A stretch of DNA of 64,000 nt from Trichormus sp. NMC-1 (GCF_001858025.1 NZ_LZQD01000001.1:450572-514571), one strand, 5' to 3'; shown: positions 48,604 to 59,373, numbered from the stretch's first letter. A program made the numbers and translations. The notes: generated by a model not told the origin, from the sequence alone.

Positions 48604-49644
48604 ATGAATACTGATTCTACTAATTTTCCAAAAGATTTGGAATTGACAACGGAGTCAAGTTCTCCACTTGCTGATGCAGAATCTATCTCTAAACAAGCTG
48701 ATGTAGAAGCAAATATTGCTAAAACTGCCGAGATAGAAGCAGAGAATACTATTATCCCAAATACAGATATAAATTCGGTTGTTCTCGATTTACAAACTAA
48801 TTCTCCGTCTGTTGATGTAGAATCTAATCCTGTTCAACCAAATGTAGACTCTGATTCTGTGTTCACGGATTTGGATAGCATTGAGTTAGCATTACCAGAA
48901 CAGAAAGCAAATAATTCTATCCAAGTCCAGTTAAAAACTGAGGAGGGAAGACTGTTATTGATTTTGCCAACTGAATCTCAAGTACCTGCTTCGGAACTCA
49001 GTTGGTCACAAATGTGGGAACAAATGAAACAGCGCTTAAATGCTGGAGATCGCTTGCGAATAGTTAATACACCAGTGTATCTAGTCTCACAAGACCGATT
49101 GTTAGATAGCAGACAACTACAAGAACTCGCCGAAACGTTAAGAGAAGTCAAACTTCAGCTAAAATCAGTTGCCACTAGTCGAAGGCAAACAGCGATCGCA
49201 GCTTGTACATTAGGTTATTCTGTAGAACAAATTCAGCTTCAACCATCCCTGAGTTCTGATCCCCAAACTACTCCCACACCTCTAGCAGATGCGCTCTATC
49301 TAGAAATGACTGTACGATCTGGTGGAGAAATTCGTCATCCCGGCACGGTAATTATTTTCGGAGATATCAATCCCGGTGGTATCGTAGTCGCAGATGGAGA
49401 TATTCTAGTCTGGGGTCGTCTACGGGGAATTGCTCATGCTGGTGCGCTGGGAAATCGTGAAAGTCTGATCATGGCTTTACAAATGGAACCAACCCAATTG
49501 CGAATCGCTGATGCTTTAGCTAGAGCGCCTGAAAAATCACTCACACAGTTTTTTCCGGAAGTGGCATATATTACACCCCAAGGAATTCGCATTGCTAAAG
49601 CCATTGATTTTTCTCGCAGTCAGTTCAGTAAGATCAATCAATAG
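48604..49644 (+). CDS. minC: septum-site determining protein MinC
   Basis: A 346-residue MinC, the FtsZ assembly inhibitor. The N-terminal 110 residues are an acidic, repetitive and probably disordered extension (DAESISKQADVEANIAKT). Then comes the MinC_N-like region (LILPTESQVPASELSWSQM) and the C-terminal beta-helix (LYLEMTVRSGGEIRHPG, VIIFGDINPGGIVVADGDI, VWGRLRGIAHAG). It is the first gene of minC-minD-minE. Confidence 0.95.
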   Translation: MNTDSTNFPKDLELTTESSSPLADAESISKQADVEANIAKTAEIEAENTIIPNTDINSVVLDLQTNSPSVDVESNPVQPNVDSDSVFTDLDSIELALPEQKANNSIQVQLKTEEGRLLLILPTESQVPASELSWSQMWEQMKQRLNAGDRLRIVNTPVYLVSQDRLLDSRQLQELAETLREVKLQLKSVATSRRQTAIAACTLGYSVEQIQLQPSLSSDPQTTPTPLADALYLEMTVRSGGEIRHPGTVIIFGDINPGGIVVADGDILVWGRLRGIAHAGALGNRESLIMALQMEPTQLRIADALARAPEKSLTQFFPEVAYITPQGIRIAKAIDFSRSQFSKINQ

Positions 49645-49810
49645 TTCCTCAATATTTACGGATGAAGATATCTTTTCTTCCTGCCTTTTTTCTAGTTAGA
49701 ACAGCACAAATAAAAACACAAATAACAAATAACTATGCAACGAAATAAATACTGGTATAAAACCTTTTTACCTCTTGCCTTTTCCTCCCTGTCTTTAACC
49801 TGCTCCTAAA

Positions 49811-49862
49811 GATATAGCAACGGACAAGGCGTTTAGGACATCAACCAATGCTAAAACTTAGA
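49811..49862 (-). repeat. dispersed intergenic element, copy D
   Basis: On the minus strand it reads TTTTAGCATTGGTTGATG then TCCTAAACGCCTTGTCCG and TTGCTATATC. It aligns over its full length with copy C (51156-51208), with a handful of differences. It lies in the 327-bp minC-minD gap, which holds nothing else except a TCCCTGT/CACCTG repeat near 49888. Confidence 0.85.
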
Positions 49863-49971
49863 CAATAAAAGGCTTCTAGCACTGTCACCTGTTCCCTGTC
49901 ACCTGCTATAAATATTTACGCTTTTACGCTCACCTACTTATTTCCACAAAGCCTAATCGTTCCCTGCTATT

Positions 49972-50778
49972 ATGACTCGCATTATTGTAATTACCTCCGG
50001 TAAAGGAGGAGTGGGTAAAACCACAGTTTCCGCAAATCTGGGTATGGCTTTAGCCAAAATAGGTCGTCAAGTTGCCCTGGTTGATGCGGATTTTGGTCTG
50101 AGAAATTTAGATTTGCTGTTAGGACTAGAAAACCGGATCGTTTATACAGCTGTAGAAGTATTAGCCAGAGAGTGTCGTCTAGAACAAGCTTTGGTGAAAG
50201 ATAAGCGACAACCCAATCTCGTACTTTTACCAGCTGCCCAAAATCGTACCAAAGATTCAGTCACTCCTGAACAAATGAAACTGCTGGTAAATGCCCTGTC
50301 CCAAAAATACCAGTATGTGGTTATCGACAGCCCTGCCGGCATTGAAATGGGGTTTAAAAATGCGATCGCACCAGCTAAAGAAGCTCTGATTGTCACTACT
50401 CCCGAAATTTCCGCAGTTCGGGATGCTGACCGGGTAGTGGGGTTATTAGAAGCACAAGGAGTGAAAAAGATTCATTTAATAATTAACCGCATCCGACCTG
50501 CAATGGTGCGGGCAAATGATATGATGTCTGTGCAAGATGTTCAGGAACTTCTCGCCATTCCCTTAATTGGGGTGATCCCTGACGATGAGCGTGTTATTGT
50601 TTCTACCAACCGTGGCGAACCTTTAGTATTATCAGAAACTCCCTCTGTCGCTGCTGTAGCTTTTGAGAACATTGCTCGTAGATTAGAAGGGGAAACTGTT
50701 GAATTTCTTGAGCTTGACTCCTCCAACGACAACATCTTTTCCCGCTTGCGAAAATTGTTGTGGACAAAGATTGTTTAA
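49972..50778 (+). CDS. minD: septum-site determining ATPase MinD
   Basis: A 268-residue MinD. The deviant Walker A GKGGVGKTT sits at residues 10-18, followed by LVDADFGLRNLDLLLG and Walker B YVVIDSPAGIE. The C-terminal amphipathic membrane helix (IFSRLRKLLWTKI) is present. MinD recruits MinC to the membrane and is released by MinE. minE starts 44 bp downstream. Confidence 0.97.
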   Translation: MTRIIVITSGKGGVGKTTVSANLGMALAKIGRQVALVDADFGLRNLDLLLGLENRIVYTAVEVLARECRLEQALVKDKRQPNLVLLPAAQNRTKDSVTPEQMKLLVNALSQKYQYVVIDSPAGIEMGFKNAIAPAKEALIVTTPEISAVRDADRVVGLLEAQGVKKIHLIINRIRPAMVRANDMMSVQDVQELLAIPLIGVIPDDERVIVSTNRGEPLVLSETPSVAAVAFENIARRLEGETVEFLELDSSNDNIFSRLRKLLWTKIV

Positions 50779-50822
50779 CTCATTTAACTCATTTTCCAGT
50801 CTCCGCCTTAAACTAAGCTGCA

Positions 50823-51113
50823 ATGATTCTTGAACTTTTAGAAAAACTGTTTGTTCGTACACCTGACACTAGTCGCACTCAAGTTAAACGCCGTCTGCAA
50901 TTAGTTATAGCCCATGACCGCGCTGATTTAGATCCCCAAACCTTGGAGAAAATGCGCCAAGAAATACTGGCCATAGTCTGTCGCTATGTAGAAATTGAGA
51001 CGGACGGTTTGGAGTTCTCTCTAGAAAGTAACCAACGCACAACCGCTTTGATTGCTAATTTACCTATCCGTCGAGTTAAAGACAGCACAGATACAGAAAG
51101 CAGTGATACGTGA
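50823..51113 (+). CDS. minE: topological specificity factor MinE
   Basis: A 96-residue MinE. The MinD-stimulating segment ([19 protein letters not shown]) and the dimerisation domain ([16 protein letters not shown]) are clear. The start ATG at 50823 precedes the membrane-targeting ILELLEKLF. It is the last gene of the min cluster. Confidence 0.96.
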   Translation: MILELLEKLFVRTPDTSRTQVKRRLQLVIAHDRADLDPQTLEKMRQEILAIVCRYVEIETDGLEFSLESNQRTTALIANLPIRRVKDSTDTESSDT

Positions 51114-51155
51114 GGTATAGCAGGTGACAGGTGAGAGTCTGAAGAGTCTTTTGGT

Positions 51156-51208
51156 GTCTAGGTTTTATAATCAGTTGGTGTCCTAACCGCCCTGTCAGTT
51201 GCTATATA
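51156..51208 (+). repeat. dispersed intergenic element, copy C
   Basis: Reads TCTAGGTTTTATAATCAG then TTGGTGTCCTAACCGCCCTG and TCAGTTGCTATAT. Same family as 10308-10363, 31295-31350 and 49811-49862. Copies C and D flank minD-minE in opposite orientation. Confidence 0.85.
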
Positions 51209-51247
51209 CTGATCATTCGGGCTGATGCACAGACGCAAAAATAAATT

Positions 51248-51275
51248 TCCCGTTGTCACCTTTAGCAACAACGGG
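51248..51275 (-). terminator. terminator hairpin between minE and the convergent exported-protein gene
   Basis: Perfect stem CCCGTTGT / ACAACGGG with an 11-base loop, extended by A/T pairs. On the minus strand it is followed by AAATTTATTTTTG, so it mainly ends the gene at 51303-52607. It may also stop minE transcripts. Confidence 0.75.
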
Positions 51276-51302
51276 AATTGATATTGTTAATTATTTAGGA
51301 AT

Positions 51303-52607
51303 TTATCGTGACGCAACTTGTGGTTCAGCCCAAACTTGGGCATCTCTTTCACCAAAAGTCACAGGTTGATCCCCATCAGTGGAAACATTTACACTCTTAC
51401 CATCACTAGACACTTGCACCAAAGGCCAATTTTCTTCACCTAATTCACCTGAACGGAACAACGCATGATCAGGTTGTTGTTTACTCCAACCTAATAATAT
51501 TGCTATTTTTTCATGCTCATTTTCCCCTTGAGGTGGGGCAACTGTTTGAGTATTGTTTTGTTGACGATCCCAAATTAATGCATGATCGGTAACATCGGCT
51601 GTGTTAAATATACCTACAAATTTGCGAGCTAAAAAGCGATCGCCTTTTTCTGACCAGCTAACGGGAACTAATACCCCTATTTTGCCTTCATTATCGGTTT
51701 TTTCTGATTCAACACTCTGTTTTAATAGCAGATCTCTAGGCTGGGAAGTTGCAGCCAACACTCGCAAACTCTTGGTTTGCTTATCTTCTATAAACAACAA
51801 ACTAGTTACTCGGCTGTTGTGCATTTCCGGATTAACTTCTAGTTGCACCCGGCTATAAACAGCATACCTGCCATCGGGAGAAACCACTGGTACACTGCGA
51901 TAGTATCGCACTCCAGAACCCCCTTTTCCGCCAATAGCTTCCTGAGTCATCATAATCCATTTCCAGGGGATCGGATGTGGACTGCCCATGGGATCATCTG
52001 GTATTGCTTCATAGTCATTTGGCTGACTATTTACAGGTATTTCCGTCATTGAGGATGGCTTCGATTCTCTGATACCAGAAGTGATATTAGTTGTTGCTAA
52101 TGGTTGAGTTCCCACACTCTCGCGGACTAAAGAATCTCCTTCACCTTGCAAAGCCTGAACTTTAGCGTCTTTTAATTTTTGGATTAAATCAGCTTGACTA
52201 ATAGGAACTTTTGCTAAGTTACCCTTTTTAACTACTGCTAAGATATCACTAACAGCCGCATTACTGCTTGACTGATCATTTTCTTTCCCAGCCCCAGAAT
52301 CAAATTTATCGGCCAATAATAGTTGCCTTTCCTCACTTATAGGCTTGTTGGCTAATATAGACTGTAATGTTGCACCCAAGAAGTTGGTTCGACCCGCTTG
52401 TAAATTAGGTTCCCTTGCAACAACCTGCTCCTGGGTGATTGAATCTGATTGTTTAAGTCCTGAATTAATTTTTGCTACCTGTGATTGTTTTGCTGAGGTA
52501 GAGTGAACAGATACCCCTATAAAGGGTGCAATTAGGATCACAACAACAACGTACTTAAGAAATGGTTGTACGCGGAACCATCCTGACAGCAAAAGGGGTT
52601 TAAGCAT
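51303..52607 (-). CDS. conserved exported protein with beta-propeller-like C-terminal half
   Basis: A 434-residue protein. An N-terminal hydrophobic segment (YVVVVILIAPFIGVSV) acts as signal peptide or anchor. Residues about 40-210 are low-complexity linker. The C-terminal half contains WD40/PD40-like strands: SVPVVSPDGRYAVYSRVQ, SRVTSLLFIEDKQT, VLVPVSWSEKGDRFLARKF, VSSDGKSVNVS. I know it only as a conserved cyanobacterial hypothetical protein. It is convergent to minE. Confidence 0.7.
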   Translation of the reverse strand: MLKPLLLSGWFRVQPFLKYVVVVILIAPFIGVSVHSTSAKQSQVAKINSGLKQSDSITQEQVVAREPNLQAGRTNFLGATLQSILANKPISEERQLLLADKFDSGAGKENDQSSSNAAVSDILAVVKKGNLAKVPISQADLIQKLKDAKVQALQGEGDSLVRESVGTQPLATTNITSGIRESKPSSMTEIPVNSQPNDYEAIPDDPMGSPHPIPWKWIMMTQEAIGGKGGSGVRYYRSVPVVSPDGRYAVYSRVQLEVNPEMHNSRVTSLLFIEDKQTKSLRVLAATSQPRDLLLKQSVESEKTDNEGKIGVLVPVSWSEKGDRFLARKFVGIFNTADVTDHALIWDRQQNNTQTVAPPQGENEHEKIAILLGWSKQQPDHALFRSGELGEENWPLVQVSSDGKSVNVSTDGDQPVTFGERDAQVWAEPQVASR

Positions 52608-53578
52608 GAGTGGACTCTCTAGGGGGTGGGGCGGTTGCTATGTGAGGGGCAATGTCGATACAGCAAGGAAAAAGCTATGAATATATGTATAACAACAAAC
52701 TACAAGTTCTAACTAGATAATTTCTTCAAATTTTGCATCACTTTACAAAAGTTTCCGTAACATCGTTCACACCTTTATAATCTTCAAACTCTGTAATTTT
52801 TCTGTACAATGCTGTAGCAAACTACTGAATATTGAGAACTTCAGTAATTAATACCTGAGCATACACATAATTGCTTCTATACTCAACTAAAGCCGAATAT
52901 AGAGGACTCTAAAAAGAATATAAGCTGCGTCTTTGGGCTACTAAAGCTGCCGACTGAAATTTAGGTAAACTGTTAACATCAGGTTTAGCTAAAACCAATC
53001 AAACTTAGATTTGCTAATTTATTAAGCTGCCATAACAGCACTGACCCCGATCATTTTAAAGATGGTTTGTTCCTTGAAAATTTCACATAGCCGACTCAGT
53101 ATTATAAACAAAAGCATCCATTATTGTCACCTACCAAAAGTCTTAAATTGCAAATCTATTCATAAATATTGCCATATAATTTCTGCAAGACTATACGCCT
53201 AGCCTGCTTACCCGGAGGGTTACGCCGCAGGCATAGCGCCAATACAAGCAAAACGAATTTGGTAACTTATCAAATAACAAAGGATGAGTAGATGGCCAGC
53301 CATAAGGCATAACCAAATATTGATGCTTTTAAACAGCAGAGACAGTTAATCTCAGCCGACCTGTTTGCCAAAACATTTTACTCTATCAAGGAACTTTTTT
53401 TTGCACCGATAATGAATACTTTACCATCAAACAACTAAAATTTAATGTCCGAAAAGCAAAACTGCTGTACATTTTTTCTATTGCTCTTGGGATTTAGTCA
53501 TTTGTGGGCAGTCAGTTGTCAGTGATTCATGACGCACTTAATATTGACTAATGACTAATCACCAATGACTCATAACTA
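52608..53578. other. long intergenic region upstream of fmt
   Basis: 971 bp. It includes a decayed coding segment (52822-52998, minus), a palindromic cyanobacterial repeat around CCCGGAGGGTTACGCCGCAGG (53212-53231 core) and, just before fmt, AATGACTAATCAC/TGACTCATAAC tandem-like short repeats (53535-53578). No intact gene is visible. Confidence 0.6.
52822..52998 (-). pseudogene. decayed coding remnant, possibly outer-membrane efflux (TolC-like)
   Basis: The minus-strand frame reads LVLAKPDVNSLPKFQSAALV then AQRRSLYSF, meets one stop, and continues in the same frame as SPLYSALVEYRSNYVYAQVL and ITEVLNIQ before its final stop at 52822. The second half resembles the helical ends of TolC-type proteins (residues like YR.NYVYAQ), but this is weak. 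An in-frame stop and no start mark it as dead. Confidence 0.4.
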
Positions 53579-54580
53579 ATGAAAGTCGTATTTTTTGGTA
53601 CTCCCCAGTTTGCCGTTCCCACTCTCCAAAAGTTACTGGATCACCCAGAATTCCAAGTTTTAGCAGTTGTCAGTCAACCGGATAAACGCCGAGAGCGAGG
53701 GAATCAGTTGACACCATCCCCGGTAAAAGCACTCGCTACTACTTATAACCTCCCAGTATGGCAACCAGAGAAAGTGAAAAAAGATGTTGAAACTTTAAGC
53801 CTACTTCAACAATTAGAAGCAGATGTGTTTATCGTAGTTGCCTACGGACAGATTTTGTCTAAGAAAATCTTAAAGATGCCCAAGTTGGGTTGTATCAACG
53901 TACATGGTTCGATTTTACCTCAGTATCGAGGCGCGGCTCCCATTCAGTGGTGTCTGTATCACGGAGAGAAAGAAACTGGGATTACGACTATGTTAATGGA
54001 TACTGGCATGGATACGGGAGATATGCTTTTAAAAGCAACTATACCTATTAAATTACTAGATAATGCTCAAATTTTAGCTGATCAGCTAGAGGTAATTGGT
54101 GCGGATTTGTTAGTAGAAACCCTGCTCAAGCTGGAACTTCAGGAAATTGAACCTATTCCCCAAGATAATTCCGCAGCTACTTACGCATCTTTGATTCAAA
54201 AGCAAGATTATAATTTGGACTGGTCAAAGACTGCTATCCAGTTACACAATCAAATCAGAGGCTTTTATCCTCACTGTATAACGACCTTTCGTAACCAAGC
54301 ACTAAAAATCACAGCCACTGTTCCCCTCGATTCTGCTTATATTCAAGAGTTACCACCGGAATTACAAGATAAAATACATAAAATACCTAATTTGTCAACT
54401 ATATCCGGCGTTCCTGGACAAGTAGTGAATATTGTCAAAGGAATCGGCGCAATTGTACAAACTGGCGAAGGGTTGTTGCTTTTAAGAGAAGTTCAGCTAA
54501 CTGGGAAACGCCCCCAATCAGGATGGGATTTTGTGAATGGAACTCGCTTAACAGTGGGAGAAATGATTGGTATCAATTAA
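53579..54580 (+). CDS. fmt: methionyl-tRNA formyltransferase
   Basis: A 333-residue Fmt, which formylates initiator Met-tRNA. The N-terminal [14 protein letters not shown] and the folate/catalytic block [19 protein letters not shown] with [16 protein letters not shown] are diagnostic. The C-terminal OB-like domain ([19 protein letters not shown]) is intact. The start ATG at 53579 gives the standard N-terminus. Confidence 0.97.
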   Translation: MKVVFFGTPQFAVPTLQKLLDHPEFQVLAVVSQPDKRRERGNQLTPSPVKALATTYNLPVWQPEKVKKDVETLSLLQQLEADVFIVVAYGQILSKKILKMPKLGCINVHGSILPQYRGAAPIQWCLYHGEKETGITTMLMDTGMDTGDMLLKATIPIKLLDNAQILADQLEVIGADLLVETLLKLELQEIEPIPQDNSAATYASLIQKQDYNLDWSKTAIQLHNQIRGFYPHCITTFRNQALKITATVPLDSAYIQELPPELQDKIHKIPNLSTISGVPGQVVNIVKGIGAIVQTGEGLLLLREVQLTGKRPQSGWDFVNGTRLTVGEMIGIN

Positions 54581-54668
54581 AAATTAAAAATTAAAACCTC
54601 AAAACATTTTCAGTCGGGGGTCTTGATTAATTTACTCCCCAACTCCATGTCCTCCGTCTTCCCAGTCG

Positions 54669-55040
54669 CTAGTAGTCTGTCAAGAGTTCCCTATTTTCAT
54701 AGAACCGACATGATTTACAGGGGCCTTCTGGGTTGACTGCACAGCGAATAAGTTCTGAATGAGCATTATAGCTACAGGTGGCATCACCAATTACCCACCT
54801 TCCCTGCAATAAACTTTTTTCTGATGGTCGTTTAGCTTTTTGTACGTAAATAACAATATTGTGCAAGCGGTAGCGTCCTCCTTTATAGTGGTATCGATGA
54901 CGACGCTCTAAAACTGCGTAAGTTGTACCTTCCAAATCGAGGTAGTTTCCCGGTTGGGGTGTCCAATCAAGTTGTAATCTGCCGAGAGACTGACACGAAC
55001 TGGTCAGAATTACCTCGGTTGGCAAAGAGTTTGGCTCCAT
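54669..55040 (-). CDS. conserved cyanobacterial protein, DUF6464-like
   Basis: A 123-residue protein with a beta-rich N-terminus (LDWTPQPGNYLDLEGTTYAV, VLERRHRYHYKGGRY) and a C-terminal cysteine cluster: GDATCSYNAHSELIRCAVNP then GPCKSCRFYE. The four cysteines could bind zinc or a cluster (inference). I recall this as a cyanobacteria-specific family of unknown function (DUF6464). It is convergent to fmt, 88 bp away. Confidence 0.75.
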   Translation of the reverse strand: MEPNSLPTEVILTSSCQSLGRLQLDWTPQPGNYLDLEGTTYAVLERRHRYHYKGGRYRLHNIVIYVQKAKRPSEKSLLQGRWVIGDATCSYNAHSELIRCAVNPEGPCKSCRFYENRELLTDY

Positions 55041-55876
<836 letters not shown>

Positions 55877-56015
55877 GGATTTTAAAAAACTCAGTAAATT
55901 AGTGCTGAGGGCTGAGAAAAGGAGAAATAAGAAGCAAGTCACCTAAAAGCATTCTTGTTTCTTCTCTCAGAACTCAGCACTCTTAAAATAATTCGTAATT
56001 CGTAATTCGTAATAG

Positions 56016-56377
56016 AGCCTCTAGCTCCCGTAAGGGATACGTACTTAAGCTGTATTAATCCTTTTAGATAGAGCAAGTTGCTCATTTTTATTCGCTGCCG
56101 ATGACCACTCTGTGCTGACAACTATACTTAATTAAATTCGGTGAACAGTAATCGTAAACAGTTATTAGGCTGATGGTGAGATATTTAAACCAAATGGACT
56201 GATAACTGGTAAGAGATAATATCAATTCACTTAATTAAAGCTACAAATGAATCTCCGCGTCACCGCGTCTGTCCATTTGTATCAATCTTAAAGTGAAACG
56301 CTATAACTGGTAACTGGTAAACATCCCTCAAGCGGAGTGGTTTAAGCAATGTGCGGAATAGTTGGATATATAGGCAC
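56016..56377. repeat. 362-bp direct tandem duplication, first copy
   Basis: Identical to 56378-56739 and directly abutting it. It contains the glmS leader and the first 29 bases of the glmS coding sequence. Identity ends sharply: G/C before the unit, A/T after it. The region left of this copy carries four ATTCGTA-type heptamers (55991-56013). Confidence 0.97.
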
Positions 56378-56420
56378 AGCCTCTAGCTCCCGTAAGGGAT
56401 ACGTACTTAAGCTGTATTAA
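56349..56420 (+). pseudogene. truncated glmS start inside the duplication junction
   Basis: The first copy contains the glmS initiation site. Translation from 56349 gives MCGIVGYIGT, then crosses the junction into ASSSRKGYVLKLY and stops at 56418. It keeps the same upstream sequence as the real start, so it may be translated as a 23-residue peptide. Confidence 0.8.
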
Positions 56421-56739
56421 TCCTTTTAGATAGAGCAAGTTGCTCATTTTTATTCGCTGCCGATGACCACTCTGTGCTGACAACTATACTTAATTAAATT
56501 CGGTGAACAGTAATCGTAAACAGTTATTAGGCTGATGGTGAGATATTTAAACCAAATGGACTGATAACTGGTAAGAGATAATATCAATTCACTTAATTAA
56601 AGCTACAAATGAATCTCCGCGTCACCGCGTCTGTCCATTTGTATCAATCTTAAAGTGAAACGCTATAACTGGTAACTGGTAAACATCCCTCAAGCGGAGT
56701 GGTTTAAGCAATGTGCGGAATAGTTGGATATATAGGCAC
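56378..56739. repeat. 362-bp direct tandem duplication, second copy
   Basis: Exact copy of 56016-56377. This copy continues into the intact glmS gene. Both copies would carry the same promoter and leader elements. Confidence 0.97.
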
Positions 56740-58606
56740 TCAAGCAGCGACAGATATTCTACTGGCTGGATTGGAAAAATTAGAGTACAGAGGTTATGAC
56801 TCGGCGGGAATTGCCACTATTTGGGAAGGTGACGTTCATTGTGTGCGGGCTAAAGGTAAATTGCTTAACCTGCGTTCTAAACTAGAACAAATCGAAAATC
56901 CTGCCCAAATTGGCATTGGTCACACACGCTGGGCAACTCATGGTAAACCAGAAGAATATAACGCCCATCCACATATGGATACGGCGTTGCGGATAGCGGT
57001 GGTGCAGAATGGCATTATTGAGAATTACCGCGAGTTGCGGGAACATCTGAAGGCGCTAGGACATGAATTTCGCTCAGAAACAGATACCGAGGTAATCCCC
57101 CATCTGATTGCTGAGTGTTTAAAGCATTCTCCTGAAAATTCCCTTTCCCCTTCGGTTTTTTTAGACGCGGTGCGGGAAGCTGTGAGTAAATTAGAGGGGG
57201 CATTTGCTGTTGCGGCTATTTCTGCTGACTACCCCGATGAATTGATTGTAGTCCGGCAACAAGCACCTTTAGTTATTGGGTTTGGACAAGGTGAGTTTTT
57301 CTGTGCTTCTGATACCCCGGCAATTGTCCCTTATACCCGCGCTGTATTGCCCCTAGAAAACGGCGAAATTGCTCGTTTGACTCCTTTGGGAGTGGAGGTG
57401 TATAACTTTGCTGGAAACCGTTTGAAAAAGAATCCTCGCACCCTGAACTGGAATCCCATCATGGTGGAAAAACAGGGATTCAAGCATTTTATGCTCAAAG
57501 AAATCTATGAGCAACCGGGAGTAGTGCGGGATTGTTTAGAAGCTTATTTCTCAACCGAAGAAACAGCCCAAATAACTGATCAATCACCGGTGAAACTGGG
57601 TTTACCAGCGGAATTGTACGCAGATTTAGAACAAATTCAAATTGTTGCCTGCGGTACAAGTTGGCACGCGGCGTTAGTGGGTAAATACTTATTAGAACAA
57701 TTGGCGGGAATTCCGACTCAGGTACAATATGCTTCTGAATTTCGTTATGCACCATCACCAGTAACGGCTAATACTCTTACTATTGGTGTAACTCAATCTG
57801 GGGAAACTGCTGATACGTTGGCAGCTTTGGCTATGGAAAAAGAACGCCGACAGGGAAAAGAAGCTAAGTATCAAGCGCGACTTTTGGGAATTACTAATCG
57901 CCCAGAAAGTAGTTTAGGTAATATGGTTGCGAATATTATCAATACTCATGGGGGAATTGAAATTGGTGTCGCTGCGACGAAAACTTTTGTGGCGCAATTG
58001 ATGGCGTTTTATGCTTTGGCTTTAGATTTGGCTTATCGTCGTCATGAAATTAGTTCACCAAGATTAGAGGAAATTATCACAGGTTTACGTCAGCTACCAG
58101 GGGAAATTGAAGCGATTTTAGAAACTCAAGAACGTTATATTGAACATTTGGTACATGACTTTGCAGAAACGAAAGATTTTATCTTTATTGGCAGAGGAAT
58201 TAATTTTCCAATTGCGTTAGAAGGGGCTTTGAAATTAAAAGAAATCAGTTATATTCATGCGGAAGGATATCCAGCAGGGGAAATGAAACATGGGCCAATT
58301 GCGTTGTTAGATGCGAAAGTTCCAGTGGTGGCGATCGCTGTTCGGGGTAGTGTATATGAAAAGGTGATTTCTAACGCTCAGGAAGCTAAAGCCAGAGATG
58401 CTCGGTTAATTGGTGTTACTTCTGTTAAAGATGGTGAAGCGGGTGAAATCTTTAATGATTTAATTCCTGTTTCGGAAGTTGAGGAAATTCTTTCACCCAT
58501 TCTTACAGTTATACCGTTGCAATTGTTAGCTTATCATATTGCAGCGCGGCGGGGTTTGGATGTAGATCAGCCGAGGAATTTGGCGAAGTCGGTGACTGTG
58601 GAATAG
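56711..58606 (+). CDS. glmS: glutamine-fructose-6-phosphate aminotransferase GlmS
   Basis: A 631-residue enzyme that makes glucosamine-6-phosphate for peptidoglycan and LPS. Cys2 of MCGIVGYIG is the glutaminase nucleophile; GHTRWATHGKP and NGIIENY follow. Two SIS domains carry VACGTSWHAALVGKY, GVTQSGETADTLAAL and IFIGRGINFPIALEGALKLKE in short stretches, with SYIHAEGYPAGEMKHGPIAL between residues about 510 and 535. The terminal QPRNLAKSVTVE is the usual end. A 3'-end look-alike recurs at 59374-59421. I found no glmS ribozyme upstream. Confidence 0.97.
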   Translation: MCGIVGYIGTQAATDILLAGLEKLEYRGYDSAGIATIWEGDVHCVRAKGKLLNLRSKLEQIENPAQIGIGHTRWATHGKPEEYNAHPHMDTALRIAVVQNGIIENYRELREHLKALGHEFRSETDTEVIPHLIAECLKHSPENSLSPSVFLDAVREAVSKLEGAFAVAAISADYPDELIVVRQQAPLVIGFGQGEFFCASDTPAIVPYTRAVLPLENGEIARLTPLGVEVYNFAGNRLKKNPRTLNWNPIMVEKQGFKHFMLKEIYEQPGVVRDCLEAYFSTEETAQITDQSPVKLGLPAELYADLEQIQIVACGTSWHAALVGKYLLEQLAGIPTQVQYASEFRYAPSPVTANTLTIGVTQSGETADTLAALAMEKERRQGKEAKYQARLLGITNRPESSLGNMVANIINTHGGIEIGVAATKTFVAQLMAFYALALDLAYRRHEISSPRLEEIITGLRQLPGEIEAILETQERYIEHLVHDFAETKDFIFIGRGINFPIALEGALKLKEISYIHAEGYPAGEMKHGPIALLDAKVPVVAIAVRGSVYEKVISNAQEAKARDARLIGVTSVKDGEAGEIFNDLIPVSEVEEILSPILTVIPLQLLAYHIAARRGLDVDQPRNLAKSVTVE

Positions 58607-58649
58607 TTAATATTTTGCAGCTTTGAAAGAAGAAAAAAGTTGTATAATT

Positions 58650-58691
58650 CTCATAAGGGTTGATTAAGTCATCATCTTTATGAGTTTTTTT
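58650..58691 (+). terminator. glmS terminator
   Basis: Inverted repeat CTCATAA / TTATGAG with a 21-base loop, followed by seven T. It is placed 44 bp after the glmS stop and 72 bp before the toxin-antitoxin pair, so that pair probably has its own promoter. Confidence 0.65.
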
Positions 58692-58762
58692 CTTTGCAGG
58701 GGTAGATGAGGTTGTATGGAATATAAAAAATTATCTAGTTTTCAAAAAAATGAGGTAGGAAT

Positions 58763-59002
58763 ATGAGTGAAAGTCAAACTGTAAAATCAAAATCTTTAAA
58801 TCTCAAATTAGTAAATACTCTGATTCAAATAATTCGTTCTCTTTCTCAAGAAGAACGCCAAATATTGAAAGAAGAGTTGTTTTTTGAAAGTACCGAACCA
58901 TCAACTCAAGAATTAATACAGCTTGCAGAAAGAGGAAGTGCATTTGATTTTTTGCATGATGAACCAAATATTTATACATTAGAAGATGGAGAACCTATCT
59001 AA
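58763..59002 (+). CDS. antitoxin of a MazF-type pair
   Basis: A 79-residue acidic helical protein with LVNTLIQIIRSLSQEERQIL and a C-terminal disordered acidic tail. It has no recognised DNA-binding motif by eye. Its stop overlaps the start of the MazF-like gene (TAATG), which supports the antitoxin role. GAGGTAGG lies a few bases upstream as a ribosome binding site. Confidence 0.75.
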   Translation: MSESQTVKSKSLNLKLVNTLIQIIRSLSQEERQILKEELFFESTEPSTQELIQLAERGSAFDFLHDEPNIYTLEDGEPI

Positions 59003-59349
59003 TGTCTATCAAAAAAGGAGATGTAATTTTAGCACCTTTCCCATTTACTGATTTAACTGAAACTAAATTACGTCCTGCTGTGGTGCTTTGGGTTAGTTCT
59101 ACAGGGAGTAATAATATTGTTATTTGTTTTATCTCTTCTCAAAATTTAACAAATTTAAAGCCAGAAGAGTTTTTGATTAGAGATTCTGATCCAGAGTTTA
59201 TTAACACAGGTTTAAAAGTTAGTTCTAAGGTGATTGTATCTCGAATTGTTACTATAGATAAAAATTTAATTACCCGTCGTCTTGGGAATTTAGGAAGTAA
59301 TCAAATGCAAGAGTTGAATACTTGCTTAATTCAAATTTTTCAATTATAA
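59002..59349 (+). CDS. MazF/PemK-family toxin
   Basis: A 115-residue PemK/MazF-like protein: IKKGDVILAPFPFTDLTETK then LRPAVVLWVSS, FISSQNL, LKVSSKVIVSRIVTIDK and a terminal helix. This family cleaves mRNA at short sites. Coupled to the antitoxin upstream by a one-base overlap. The gene pair lies between the real glmS end and a diverged copy of it. Confidence 0.9.
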   Translation: MSIKKGDVILAPFPFTDLTETKLRPAVVLWVSSTGSNNIVICFISSQNLTNLKPEEFLIRDSDPEFINTGLKVSSKVIVSRIVTIDKNLITRRLGNLGSNQMQELNTCLIQIFQL

Positions 59350-59373
59350 AAACGCAGGTATCAAAATCGGTGA

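Noticed and set aside
56016-56710. glmS ribozyme upstream of glmS
   Set aside because: No conserved ribozyme core or expected length of structured leader seen; this element is typical of Firmicutes-type genomes.
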